Positions 33,785 through 42,166 of a stretch of 64,000 bases of DNA are shown here, piece after piece. The notes beneath the pieces were generated by a model. That model saw only the letters and a program-made list of their open reading frames with translations. It made no database searches and was not told where the DNA came from. Location: NCBI GenBank assembly GCA_015067705.1, contig SVLW01000004.1:19668-83667 (forward strand), read 5' to 3'. The DNA comes from Oscillospiraceae bacterium (GTDB lineage Bacteria > Bacillota > Clostridia > Oscillospirales > QAMX01). Within the stretch, counting starts at the first letter, position 1. The number at the start of each line of letters is the position of its first letter. The translations under genes were made by a program, and so were the position numbers.

Positions 33785-35308
33785 ATGCCGCAATATATTC
33801 GATCTCTGGCGCTGGATGGCATCGACGGGTATGAAGTCACCGTGGAGTGCGATATCTCCGGGGGACTGCCTGCCTTTGACGTGGTGGGTCTGCCGGATGC
33901 CGCCGTCCGCGAATCCCGGGAGCGTGTCCGCGCCGCCATGAAAAACTGCGGCTGTGCCTTTCCCGCCCGCCGCATCACCGTGAATCTGGCCCCTGCCGGT
34001 ACGAAAAAAACCGGCTCTTTATACGATCTTCCCATCCTGCTCTCGATTCTGCAGTGCCAGGGCGTCATCGATCCCCTGCCGGAGGATGTGATGTTTTTGG
34101 GCGAGCTGTCGTTGTATGGCGAGCTGCGCCCCGCCGTGGGCGTGCTGCCCATGGCCACCACCGCGGCAGAGCTGGGCGTCCGCGCGCTCTATTGCCCGAA
34201 AGAGAATGCAAAAGAGGCTTCCCTTGCCGGCGGCCTCACAGTCTATCCCGTCGAGACCGTGGCACAGCTTCTCGACCATTTACAGGGCATTCGCCCCATC
34301 GCGCCCATGGAGGACTGGACCGTGGAGGAATATGCCTCCGCCCTGCCTCAGCCGGATTATGCCGACGTCATGGGACAGGAGCAGGCCAAGCGCGCTCTGG
34401 AAATCGCCGCCGCCGGCGGACATAACATCCTGCTGGTGGGCCCGCCCGGCGCGGGCAAGAGTATGCTGACAGAGCGGCTGCCCTCCATTCTCCCCAGTAT
34501 GAGCCGGGAAGAGGCCCTCGAGGCCACAAAGGTCCACTCCGTGGCGGGCCTCACCGACGCCGCCCATCCCATGCTGACGGCGCGGCCCTTCCGCGCGCCC
34601 CATCACACTGTCTCCTCCGCGGGACTCACCGGCGGCGGCTCCCGCCCCCGACCCGGCGAAATCTCGCTGGCTCACTGCGGCGTGCTATTTTTGGACGAAC
34701 TGCCGCAGTTCTATACCGATGTGCTGGAAACCCTGCGCCAGCCTCTGGAAACGGGAAAAGTCACCATCTCCCGGGCCGCCGGTTCTCTCACTTATCCTGC
34801 CCGCTTCATGCTGGTGTGCGCCATGAATCCCTGCCGCTGTGGCTGGTACGGCGACCCCTCGGGCCGCTGCACCTGTACGGAGAAGAGCGTGGATCAATAC
34901 CTCTCCCGCATCTCCGGCCCGCTTCTGGACCGCATCGATATCCAGATCGAGGTGCCCGCGGTGAAGTATGAGGATCTGGAGCACCGCACCCCCGCGGAGC
35001 CCTCCGCCGCCATCCGCGCCCGGGTGGAGGATGCCAGAGAACGCCAGCGCCAGCGCTTTGAGGGCAGCGGCATCACCTGCAACGCCTACATCCCGCCCTC
35101 CCGCATGGGCACGGACTGCCGCATGGACGAGGATGCCGCGACTTTCCTGCGCCGCAGCTTTGAGCGGCTGGGCCTCACCGCCCGGTCTCACGATCGGATC
35201 CTGCGGGTGGCCCGCACCATCGCGGACCTGGATCACGCCGAAATCATCGGCCGCCGCCACATCGCGGAGGCCGTGCAATACCGCTCCTTAGATCGCCGGG
35301 GCCTATAG
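33785..35308 (+). CDS. YifB/ComM-family Mg-chelatase-like AAA+ ATPase
   Basis: The 507 residues comprise an N-terminal Lon-protease-like domain (SLALDGIDGYEVTVECDISGGLPAFDVVGLPDAAVRESRERV) and an AAA+ core with Walker A GPPGAGKSMLTE near 218 and Walker B LFLDELPQF. A CxxC-type segment NPCRCGWYGD and the Mg-chelatase C-terminal domain follow. ComM promotes branch migration during uptake of foreign DNA in Gram-negatives; the role in Firmicutes is less clear. It is last in the operon, with AAGGAGGGG before the ATG. DnaA-box-like sites follow. Confidence 0.92.
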   Translation: MPQYIRSLALDGIDGYEVTVECDISGGLPAFDVVGLPDAAVRESRERVRAAMKNCGCAFPARRITVNLAPAGTKKTGSLYDLPILLSILQCQGVIDPLPEDVMFLGELSLYGELRPAVGVLPMATTAAELGVRALYCPKENAKEASLAGGLTVYPVETVAQLLDHLQGIRPIAPMEDWTVEEYASALPQPDYADVMGQEQAKRALEIAAAGGHNILLVGPPGAGKSMLTERLPSILPSMSREEALEATKVHSVAGLTDAAHPMLTARPFRAPHHTVSSAGLTGGGSRPRPGEISLAHCGVLFLDELPQFYTDVLETLRQPLETGKVTISRAAGSLTYPARFMLVCAMNPCRCGWYGDPSGRCTCTEKSVDQYLSRISGPLLDRIDIQIEVPAVKYEDLEHRTPAEPSAAIRARVEDARERQRQRFEGSGITCNAYIPPSRMGTDCRMDEDAATFLRRSFERLGLTARSHDRILRVARTIADLDHAEIIGRRHIAEAVQYRSLDRRGL

Positions 35309-35315
35309 GCACACC

Positions 35316-35388
35316 TGTGGAAAACCACTGTGTCCGCCCCCTCGCTCTCCACAAAATCTGTGGATAACTCTGTGGATAATGTGGATAA
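35316..35388. promoter_or_regulatory. Cluster of DnaA-box-like sites
   Basis: Perfect TGTGGATAA (reverse of TTATCCACA) occurs at 35359-35367, 35371-35379 and 35380-35388, with the near-match TGTGGAAAA at 35316-35324. All are in one orientation in the gap between the comM-like gene and the ung-like gene. A DnaA titration or regulatory site is an inference; no AT-rich unwinding region or dnaA/dnaN is present. Confidence 0.55.
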
Positions 35389-35430
35389 GTGCCGTGAAAG
35401 CCTTGGAAACAGCGGTTTCACGGCACTTTT
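35389..35430 (+). terminator. Terminator after the comM-like gene
   Basis: GTGCCGTGAAA (35389-35399) and TTTCACGGCAC (35416-35426) pair; TTTTC follows. It directly abuts the last DnaA box. Confidence 0.8.
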
Positions 35431-35591
35431 CTCTGGGGAAAAAGTCGCCAGTTCCGGTTTCCGGCGGAAAATGATGGAAATCTCGTCCTTTTCCGCCCCT
35501 CTGTCCGGATCCCGTCACCTTTTTGCCCATTTCCCCGAAAAAGCCTCTTTCGCCGGACTTCCGGCGCTATCCGGATAGGAGGAAGCCCCCT

Positions 35592-36305
35592 ATGACCATT
35601 CATGCAAGCTGGCAGCCGTTTTTTGTTGCCCACGCCGACGAAATCGAAAAAATCCTGTCTGCCGTCCGGGCGGACGGCTTCACCCCCGAAGAGGAGCGCA
35701 TCTTCCGCTTTGCGGAGACGGATCTCTCCCGGCTGCAGGTGGTGATCCTCGGTCAGGATCCCTACCCCCAGCCCGGCGCCGCCACCGGCCGCAGCTTTGA
35801 GGTGGCAGGGCTCACTTCCTGGCTCACCCCCTTCCGCCAGGCCTCCCTGCGGAATTTCGTCCGCGCCATTTACCGGGCAGAGACCGGCGAGATCCTCACC
35901 TGGCGCGAAGTCCAGGAAAAGATCCGGGACGGCAGCTTTCCCATTCTGCCGCCTCACGAACTCTGGGACGCTTTGGAGGCCCAGGGCGTTTTATTCCTCA
36001 ATACCTATCTCACCTGCCGCCCCGGCGCGCCCCTCTCCCATAAAAAGCTGTGGGAGCCCTTTGCCCGCGCCCTCATCGCCCATCTGGACGAGAGCCGGGG
36101 CGACGCCCTCTCCTGGTTCCTCTGGGGCGGCGACGCCCGCCGCTTCGGCGCCTATTGCCCCCATGGCGTTCACTACGAGAGTCGCCATCCCATGATGACG
36201 GGCCCCTGGGAGGACGACTTTCTCCGGAATCCCTGCTTCTTTGCCACCCGGGAAAGAGTCAATTGGACGGGCAAAAATGAAGAAAATGTGTATATTTTGA
36301 AATAA
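35592..36305 (+). CDS. Divergent uracil-DNA glycosylase, family 1-like
   Basis: The 237-residue product aligns by eye with family-1 UDG: VVILGQDPYPQPG (about 50-62) holds the catalytic aspartate but has proline where GQDPYH has histidine; FLNTYLTCR matches LLNTxLTVR; FLWGGDAR matches the LWG region; and HPMMTG stands at the HPSPLS loop. It probably removes uracil from DNA, with an altered leucine loop. The start is MTIHASWQPF with AGGAGGAAG upstream. It is a single gene. Confidence 0.8.
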   Translation: MTIHASWQPFFVAHADEIEKILSAVRADGFTPEEERIFRFAETDLSRLQVVILGQDPYPQPGAATGRSFEVAGLTSWLTPFRQASLRNFVRAIYRAETGEILTWREVQEKIRDGSFPILPPHELWDALEAQGVLFLNTYLTCRPGAPLSHKKLWEPFARALIAHLDESRGDALSWFLWGGDARRFGAYCPHGVHYESRHPMMTGPWEDDFLRNPCFFATRERVNWTGKNEENVYILK

Positions 36306-36371
36306 TCCTTGAGATTCCCTCCGCTCTGGTGTATAATGGAAACAGAATTCCAGAATAAGGAGGGAATGCCT

Positions 36372-36845
36372 GTGTACGCACCCGGAGATGTGATCGTTCA
36401 TCCCATGCACGGAGCCGGCCGGATCGAGGAGATCGTCGAGCAGAAGGTGGCCGGGGAAACACGCAGTTATTATGTCCTCCAGATCCCCACAGGTTCCGTC
36501 CGCGTGATGGTGCCCGTGGAGGGCAGCGCCGCCATTGGCATCCGTCCCCTCATCGATCGGGAGACGGCCTATGCCGTGCTGGACGCCTTTGCCGAACTCC
36601 CCACGGAGGATGACAAAAACTGGAACCGGCGCTATCGGGAAAATATGCTCCGCCTGAAAAGCGGGGATCTTTATGAGGTTTCCCGAGTCGTGCGCGGGCT
36701 CATGCTGCGGGAACGCAGCCATGGCCTCTCCACCGGCGAACGCAAAATGCTGGGCACCAGCCGCCAGATCCTGCTCTCCGAGCTGGAACTGGCCACCGGC
36801 GAAAGCCACGACGCCCTGCTGGCCCGTCTGGCCGGAACGCTATAA
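36372..36845 (+). CDS. CarD/CdnL-family RNA-polymerase-binding regulator
   Basis: The 157-residue product starts with GTG: M-YAPGDVIVHPMHGAGRIE. An ATG two codons upstream is in frame but is only a base or two from AAGGAGGG, while the GTG is about seven bases away. Residues 1-60 form the Tudor-like TRCF/RID domain that binds RNA polymerase beta; residues 65-157 form the helical DNA-binding domain (LSTGERKMLGTSRQILLSELEL). It is followed by ispD and ispF, a neighbourhood also known in actinobacteria. Confidence 0.9.
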   Translation: MYAPGDVIVHPMHGAGRIEEIVEQKVAGETRSYYVLQIPTGSVRVMVPVEGSAAIGIRPLIDRETAYAVLDAFAELPTEDDKNWNRRYRENMLRLKSGDLYEVSRVVRGLMLRERSHGLSTGERKMLGTSRQILLSELELATGESHDALLARLAGTL

Positions 36846-36877
36846 GCGAATACTCCTTTTTGAGGTGTCAGATTTCT

Positions 36878-37630
36878 ATGAACTTCCCCGAACTGATCCA
36901 TAAAGTCGTTGATAAAATCAAACATCGGGACGCCGCCGCGCGTCCTTTTTGTACGGCGGTGGTTCCTGCCGCCGGCAGCTCCACCCGCATGGCGGGAGAG
37001 AATAAGCAGTTTTCTACCCTGATGGGCATTCCGGTGCTGGCCCACACCCTGAGAAATCTCGAGAACTGCCCGGTGGTGGACGAGATCATCGTAGCCACCA
37101 AAAGCGAGGAGATCCCCGCTGTTGCCAAGCTTGCCGACGAGTATGGCATTACGAAACTCTCCAAAGTCGTGATGGGCGGTGCCTCCCGGGGCGAGAGTGC
37201 GTATCTCGGCGCCCTGGCCTGCTCTGACCGCACCCGGCTTATCGCCGTCCATGACGGCGCGCGCCCTCTGGGCTCCTCCGAAATGATCGCCCGGGTCATC
37301 GAACTGGCCGCCAAAACCGGCGCCGCCGTGGTGACCGTGCCGGTGAAAGACACCATCAAGATGATGTCCCCCGAGGGCTATATCGACCACACGCCCCAGC
37401 GGGATATGCTCCGCGCCGCCCAGACGCCCCAGGTCTTTGACGCCGATATTCTTCGCGCCGCCTATGCAAAGGCCATGGAATACGGCATTGATTATACCGA
37501 TGACTGCGCCGCTGTGGAGGCACTGGGCAAGCATATCTATATCTGCGACGGCGAAAACACCAACCTAAAGATCACCACCCCCGACGATCTCATTCTGGCC
37601 CAGGCCATTCTGGAGGCGCGAACATGCTGA
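36878..37630 (+). CDS. ispD: 2-C-methyl-D-erythritol 4-phosphate cytidylyltransferase
   Basis: IspD makes CDP-methylerythritol in the MEP isoprenoid pathway. The 250 residues carry [35 protein letters not shown] and the late motif [13 protein letters not shown]. The nucleotide loop begins near residue 25, later than in most IspD, because of a basic N-terminal extension ([18 protein letters not shown]). The start MNFPEL is preferred over an ATG six codons upstream because GAGGTG lies ten bases before it. It overlaps ispF by 7 bases. Confidence 0.94.
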   Translation: MNFPELIHKVVDKIKHRDAAARPFCTAVVPAAGSSTRMAGENKQFSTLMGIPVLAHTLRNLENCPVVDEIIVATKSEEIPAVAKLADEYGITKLSKVVMGGASRGESAYLGALACSDRTRLIAVHDGARPLGSSEMIARVIELAAKTGAAVVTVPVKDTIKMMSPEGYIDHTPQRDMLRAAQTPQVFDADILRAAYAKAMEYGIDYTDDCAAVEALGKHIYICDGENTNLKITTPDDLILAQAILEARTC

Positions 37631-38118
37631 ACTTCCGCATCGGCCACGGCTATGACGTGCATCGTCTGGTGGAGGATCGCGCCCTGATCCTGGGCGGCGT
37701 CACGATCCCCTATGAAAAGGGCCTTCTGGGCCACAGCGACGCCGACGTGCTCACCCATGCCGTTATGGACGCCCTCCTGGGCGCCGCGGGCCTTGGCGAC
37801 ATCGGCCGCCACTTCCCGGACACGGACGAGCGCTTCCGCGGGATCTCCAGTCTCCTGCTTTTAGACCACGTCCGCACGGTGCTCGAAAATGCCGGTTATC
37901 GTCCCGGCAATCTCGACGCCACCGTCATCGCCCAGCGTCCGAAGCTCGCCCCCTATATCGAAGAAATGCGGCAGAAAATCGCAGAAACCCTGCGGATTCC
38001 CGCCGAAAACGTGAATATCAAGGCCACCACAGAGGAAAAACTGGGTTTTTCCGGCCGCGGGGAAGGCATTGCCGCCCATGCGGTGGCGCTGATCGAACGG
38101 GACAGCGCCGCACGCTGA
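37624..38118 (+). CDS. ispF: 2-C-methyl-D-erythritol 2,4-cyclodiphosphate synthase
   Basis: IspF acts two steps after IspD in the MEP pathway. The 164 residues include [11 protein letters not shown] (metal ligands D and H), [29 protein letters not shown] and [22 protein letters not shown]. The length is standard. The ATG overlaps the ispD stop (ATGCTGA), so translation is coupled. Confidence 0.96.
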   Translation: MLNFRIGHGYDVHRLVEDRALILGGVTIPYEKGLLGHSDADVLTHAVMDALLGAAGLGDIGRHFPDTDERFRGISSLLLLDHVRTVLENAGYRPGNLDATVIAQRPKLAPYIEEMRQKIAETLRIPAENVNIKATTEEKLGFSGRGEGIAAHAVALIERDSAAR

Positions 38119-38146
38119 TCATCCTGAAAACTGACAAGGTTCACCT

Positions 38147-38953
38147 ATGAAAAACGGATATACCATCATCGATTCCCATTGCCACATTTACCCGGAAAAG
38201 ATCGCCGCCCGCGCCGTTGCCGGCACCGATCATTTCTATGACATCGTATCAAAATGCCTGGGCACCACCGCAGACCTGGCGGTTCGCGGAGCGGGCGCCG
38301 GCATCGATCATTTCATCGTCCAGTCCGTGGCCACCACGCCCCACCAGGTCCGCAGCATCAACAACTTCATCGCGGACGAAGTGGCGAAAAGCGGCGGCCG
38401 CTTCACCGGCCTTGGCACGCTGCACCCGGAAAGCGAGGATATCGCCGGGGACGTGGAGCATCTTTTGTCTCTGGGTCTTCGGGGCGTGAAGCTCCATCCG
38501 GATATCCAGCGCTTTAAGCTGGACGACTATCGTTGTCTGAAGATTTACGAGCTCTGCGAAGGCCGTCTGCCCATTCTGGCCCACACCGGCGACTATCGCT
38601 ATGATTTCTCAAATCCCAACCGCCTGATGCCGATCCTCCGGATCTATCAGAATCTCACGGTGATCGGCGCGCACATGGGCGGATGGTCCATCCAGGACGA
38701 GGCAAGCCGAAAGCTCTGCGATTTCCCCAATCTCTATGTGGACTGCTCCTCCAGCTTTTATAATCTGGAGCCCGCTCTGGCCCGGGAGATCATGCTGCGC
38801 TACGGCCCGGATCGCGTCCTCTTTGCCACGGACTATCCCATGTGGGAGCCCACGGAGGAACTGGAGTACTTCTTCTCCCTGGGATTTTCCGAGGAGGAAA
38901 ACCGCAAAATGCTCTCCGAAAACGCCATCCGGCTCTTCGGACTGGAACTGTAA
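38147..38953 (+). CDS. Amidohydrolase-family metal-dependent hydrolase
   Basis: The 268-residue product has the HxH opening IIDSHCHIYPEKIA (metal ligands near 11-13), GVKLHPDIQRF with a histidine in the middle strand, ILAHTGDYRYDF, and LFATDYPMW with the C-terminal aspartate. This is the amidohydrolase-2 pattern of decarboxylases and lactonases. The substrate is unknown. It follows ispF by 28 bases with AAGG before the ATG and may be read through from it. Confidence 0.8.
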   Translation: MKNGYTIIDSHCHIYPEKIAARAVAGTDHFYDIVSKCLGTTADLAVRGAGAGIDHFIVQSVATTPHQVRSINNFIADEVAKSGGRFTGLGTLHPESEDIAGDVEHLLSLGLRGVKLHPDIQRFKLDDYRCLKIYELCEGRLPILAHTGDYRYDFSNPNRLMPILRIYQNLTVIGAHMGGWSIQDEASRKLCDFPNLYVDCSSSFYNLEPALAREIMLRYGPDRVLFATDYPMWEPTEELEYFFSLGFSEEENRKMLSENAIRLFGLEL

Positions 38954-38958
38954 AAAAG

Positions 38959-38997
38959 GAACCGCACCGTTTCCCACCGGAAACAGTGCGGTTTTTC
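38959..38997. terminator. Bidirectional terminator between amidohydrolase and epimerase genes
   Basis: AACCGCACCGTTTCC (38960-38974) and GGAAACAGTGCGGTT (38979-38993) pair around CACC, followed by TTTTC. Confidence 0.88.
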
Positions 38998-39879
38998 TTA
39001 TCTCAGCGGTTCCACCGTGTGGCTGCAGCGCCAGACTTCGCCCGGCGGCAGGAGGATCGTGCCCTCCCGCTTCCGCCACACGTCCTGCTCTGCCCAGCCC
39101 CGACGGGTAATGGCCCCGTGCCAGGCCTCCATGCAGAGGAAGGGGCTGCCCGGTGCCGTCCAGATCTGGAAGCAATCCGCACCCGTAAGAGACAGCCGCA
39201 CGCCCCGGCCGCTTCTGCGGCTATGAAGCGTCACAGCATCCGAACGCACCGGCCGGAAGCAGATGGATCCGTCCCGGAATAAGTCATAAGACAGCGGCAG
39301 CACGCGCCCCGCCTTTCCCATGGCGCGCTCCAGTACCTCGATGGGACTATAAAACGTCACCACGTCGGAAAGCCGCTCTTCTTCAGAGAACACAAGCTCA
39401 TAATCTGAAAATTCCTCTCCCGGCAGCAGGGGACAGGTGAAGCCCGGATGCCCGCCCACAGAGAAGGGCAGGGGCGCGTCGCCGGGATTTTCCACCTCAT
39501 AGACGATCTCCAGCGCCGAACCTTTCAGCGTATACCGAAGCCGCAGGGCAAAGGGGAAGGGATAGGCCGCCATGGTCTCCGCATCCTCCCGCAGTTCATA
39601 GGTGATGCTGTCCGCCTCGCGGCATACCACCCTGAATTCTTTCGACTGGGCAAAGCCGTGCATGGGCATCCCGTAGCGCTGCCCGTCCAGTTCATAGCTG
39701 CCCTCCGGCAGACGGCCCATCAGCGGGAAGCAGACAAAGCTGCCGTGCTCCCAATGGCCCGGCCGGGGCTGCCAGATATAGTCGATGTCCTCGTCCCGGT
39801 AACGAAGCGACACATGCTCGCCGCAGAGCGTACCGGAACGGAAGAGCAGATTTTCGTTTTCGATCTGATAGATTTTCAT
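38998..39879 (-). CDS. Aldose 1-epimerase family protein
   Basis: The 293-residue beta-sandwich protein belongs to the galactose mutarotase superfamily, LacX-like branch. It shows IWQPRPGHWEHGSFVCFPLMGRL (about 35-57) with PMHGFAQSKEF, VGGHPGFTCPL with the catalytic histidine region, and a late FLCMEAWHG. It should interconvert sugar anomers or bind sugar phosphates. It is a single gene near NUDIX and sugar-isomerase genes on the same strand. Confidence 0.85.
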   Translation of the reverse strand: MKIYQIENENLLFRSGTLCGEHVSLRYRDEDIDYIWQPRPGHWEHGSFVCFPLMGRLPEGSYELDGQRYGMPMHGFAQSKEFRVVCREADSITYELREDAETMAAYPFPFALRLRYTLKGSALEIVYEVENPGDAPLPFSVGGHPGFTCPLLPGEEFSDYELVFSEEERLSDVVTFYSPIEVLERAMGKAGRVLPLSYDLFRDGSICFRPVRSDAVTLHSRRSGRGVRLSLTGADCFQIWTAPGSPFLCMEAWHGAITRRGWAEQDVWRKREGTILLPPGEVWRCSHTVEPLR

Positions 39880-39899
39880 AAAATCCCCCTGTCATGAAA

Positions 39900-39931
39900 A
39901 AAGCGCGGCAGTTTTTTTCTGCCGCGCTTTG
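39900..39931. terminator. Terminator between the NUDIX and epimerase genes
   Basis: AAAGCGCGGCAG and CTGCCGCGCTTT pair around a T-rich loop, a few bases from the NUDIX stop codon at 39938. Confidence 0.85.
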
Positions 39932-39937
39932 CTTTCT

Positions 39938-40399
39938 TTATTCGCCGCGGAGCGCGGGATAACTGATATCGTCCGCCCAGGAGGCGATCTCATCATGGAA
40001 CTGACGCACACCGGCAAGGCCCGCGGCCCAGAGATAGGCACGATCCCGCTCGGTAAGCTCGGACGGACGCATCCACACCACACCGTTTAAGATGGGGTTC
40101 TCCGGATCGATCTCCGGATCCTCGCCCAGCGTGGGCTCCTGGTCGCCGATGTTCATTTCATAGGTATAGCGCACTTTTTCGCCGTCGCTGTAGAGATATT
40201 CGCTCAGCTTCCGCACGATCTCGCCCCGGACACAACATTCCTCCAAAAGTTCCCGACAGACCGCCTCTTCCGGCGTTTCCCCCGGCTCAATGGCGCCGCC
40301 CGGCAGGACATAATATTCCCGTCCGTGCTCAATATGACGCGCCATCAAAATGCGTCCGTCTCTCATCACCAGCGCCTGTGCGCGACCGACATATTCCAT
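39938..40399 (-). CDS. NUDIX hydrolase
   Basis: The 153-residue product has the Nudix box GGAIEPGETPEEAVCRELLEECC (about 33-55), with cysteine in place of the usual glycine near the end. It hydrolyses a nucleoside diphosphate linked to another group; the substrate is not predictable. The N-terminus EYVGRAQALVMRDGRILMARH is standard. Its own promoter lies at 40480-40508, with an 80-base leader. Confidence 0.88.
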   Translation of the reverse strand: MEYVGRAQALVMRDGRILMARHIEHGREYYVLPGGAIEPGETPEEAVCRELLEECCVRGEIVRKLSEYLYSDGEKVRYTYEMNIGDQEPTLGEDPEIDPENPILNGVVWMRPSELTERDRAYLWAAGLAGVRQFHDEIASWADDISYPALRGE

Positions 40400-40479
40400 C
40401 GCTTTGCCTCCGGAAAAAGGACAGCGTCCCCGAATGAAAAGGAGCTCTTTTTTGCGAACACTCTCGATTGTTATCTCAT

Positions 40480-40508
40480 ATTTTAAGGGACAGAAAAAAA
40501 CTTGTCAA
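40480..40508 (-). promoter_or_regulatory. Promoter of the NUDIX gene
   Basis: Minus strand TTGACA (plus 40503-40508) and TAAAAT (plus 40480-40485) have a 17-base spacer. Confidence 0.82.
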
Positions 40509-40521
40509 TTCCTTTTTTCAA

Positions 40522-40551
40522 AAAAATCCGGGTGTGCCCGTCCTTTTTTTA
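40522..40551 (-). terminator. Terminator after the sugar-isomerase-like gene
   Basis: On the minus strand ACGGG and CCCGG pair around CACAC, followed by ATTTTTTT. It partly overlaps the stop codon of the gene at 40549. Confidence 0.65.
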
Positions 40552-41376
40552 GAGATCACAGTTCAGGCGCAGATAGGTGCGGGAGATGGCGGCGCTCTCA
40601 TAATCATTGATCTTGGCACAGGGGGGCGGCATCCCGACACAGACCACGCCCTCGTATCCCTGCGCCTCCAAATAGCGCAGATATCCCTTAACATTCACCG
40701 TGCCAAAGCCCAGCGGCACGAATGCCGTGCGGCCGAACTGGGGCGCGACGCGCTCCACCGTGGGATCCACGTCCTTCACATGGATATAGGCCATGCGGTC
40801 ATAATAGGTCTCAAGCTGGCGCAGGGGATCCACGCCCGCCAGGGTGGCATGGCCGCAGTCAAAGCAGAATTTCACCGTCTCCGGATCCGTCAGCTCTGCA
40901 AAAGCTGCCATTTCCTCGTCGGTGGCCACGTCCGTATAGGCATGGGGATTATAGCAGAAGGTGATGCCCTGTGCCGCCGCATAGGCGCCCACACGGTTCG
41001 AGAGCTCCGCCTGGGCCCGGATCCCGTCCCAGTCCGTGGGCAGATCGCCCATGTCGCGGCCCAAGTCCCAGTTGGGGCTCATGCTGATGAGATACTCGCC
41101 CCCGGCGGCCTTGACAAAGTCCACATAGGAGCAGAGGGTCTCATAGCCCTCGGAGAGATTGGAGTAAAGCCCGATGAGCCGGGTGCCATAGCGCTCCATG
41201 ATCTCCCGCACCTCCTCCGGCCGGAAATACGGCACCACAAAGGAGGCCATGTTCTCCATAAAGGGATAGCCAATGTGGACAAGTTCCTTCACGCTCTGTT
41301 CGAAAATACGGCGGATATGCTCCCGCTGCCCGGAAAACTCCCGCAGCCACATCCAACCAGTGTAAGCAAGCTTCAT
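40549..41376 (-). CDS. Sugar phosphate isomerase/epimerase-like TIM barrel
   Basis: The product of about 275 residues belongs to the xylose-isomerase-like barrel group (AP-endonuclease 2 fold). Metal-binding patterns include KFCFDCGHATLAG and MAYIHVKDVDP in the C-terminal half, with ITFCYNPHAY before them. Such proteins act as keto-sugar epimerases, inosose dehydratases or isomerases; no closer call is supported. The second ATG of MNMKLAYTGW is preferred, nine bases after GGGAGG. Confidence 0.8.
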   Translation of the reverse strand: MKLAYTGWMWLREFSGQREHIRRIFEQSVKELVHIGYPFMENMASFVVPYFRPEEVREIMERYGTRLIGLYSNLSEGYETLCSYVDFVKAAGGEYLISMSPNWDLGRDMGDLPTDWDGIRAQAELSNRVGAYAAAQGITFCYNPHAYTDVATDEEMAAFAELTDPETVKFCFDCGHATLAGVDPLRQLETYYDRMAYIHVKDVDPTVERVAPQFGRTAFVPLGFGTVNVKGYLRYLEAQGYEGVVCVGMPPPCAKINDYESAAISRTYLRLNCDL

Positions 41377-41430
41377 GTTCATAATCCTCCCGGGTGTAGT
41401 TTTCTATATTGTAACACTTTGAGGCAGGAA

Positions 41431-41812
41431 TTGAAAGTTGAGAATTGAAAATTGTGGTGTCGGCTGCGCCGACGGATTTGGGAATACAGAGAACCAAGCC
41501 TTCCCCTTGAGGGGAAGGTGTCAGCGAAGCTGACGGATGAGGTGGCCCCGGGAAAAGATCAGTATTTTGGGATGCAAGAACAGCCATCTGACCCTTCGAC
41601 CACCTCATCAGTCGCCTGCGGCGACAGCTTCCCCTCAAGGGGAAGCCTTTGGCGCTTATCTTCCCCATCTCGTCGGCCCATGGCCGACACTACTTTATGC
41701 AAATGTGCACGTTGTCGTGAAGGTTATCATTCTTTCGCTCGAACTCTCGTAGCGTATTGCCGCCACTCAGTGGCTTCAATTTTCAACTTTCAATTCTCAA
41801 TTTATTTCCTTC
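41431..41812. repeat. Intergenic repeat island R7, with a 159-bp inverted element
   Basis: Arms of gaattgaaagttgag type lie at both ends. A 159-bp element (41494-41652) has imperfect terminal inverted repeats: CCAAGCCTTCCCCTTGAGG against CCTCAAGGGGAAGCCTTTGG, and an inner GATGAGGTGG/CCACCTCATC pair. Hairpins GTCAGCGAAGCTGAC and GTCGCC-TGC-GGCGAC are inside. No ORF with a ribosome site was found. Confidence 0.75.
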
Positions 41813-41818
41813 TCTCCC

Positions 41819-41847
41819 TTGACAAACCGCACTTTTCGGTATATAAA
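41819..41847 (+). promoter_or_regulatory. Near-consensus promoter of ileS
   Basis: TTGACA (41819-41824) and TATAAA (41842-41847) have a 17-base spacer. Confidence 0.9.
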
Positions 41848-41855
41848 TATACTGT

Positions 41856-42117
41856 TAAAGGCGATGACGGAGAGCACTGTGCGGCGGGATCCGGACTTTA
41901 GCGAGCCGGGGAGGGTGAAAGCCCGGCGGCGGAGCGGCACAGCAAATCACTCCCGAGCTGCGCACCGAACAAAAGACGGACGGTTTTCCCAAAAAATCCT
42001 GTCTTTTCAGTAAGCGGCGACGGCTTCCCACCGTTATGGGGGAGACGCATGGTATCGTGCGGGCAAAAAGGTGGTTATCGCGGCGTGCGCGTCCTTTTTG
42101 GGATGCGTTTTTTTATT
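41856..42117 (+). promoter_or_regulatory. T-box riboswitch leader of ileS, isoleucine specifier ATC
   Basis: The leader senses uncharged tRNA-Ile and prevents termination when isoleucine is short. The stem I distal part reads GAGCCGGGGAGGGTGAAAGC, the specifier ATC is at 41946-41948 before ACTCCCGAGC, and the T-box itself is AAGGTGGTTATCGCGG (42067-42083 region), one base longer than the common form. A terminator with CGCGTCC/GGATGCG and seven T (42108-42114) completes it. Confidence 0.92.
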
Positions 42118-42166
42118 GCTCCGACAAAAAACAGTTAATCAAATCCTATTGCAGGAGGTCAGATAC

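Noticed and set aside
35316..35388. Chromosomal origin of replication
   Set aside because: Three boxes only, no AT-rich unwinding stretch and no dnaA, dnaN or other origin genes nearby; gyrA is almost 27 kb away at the other end.
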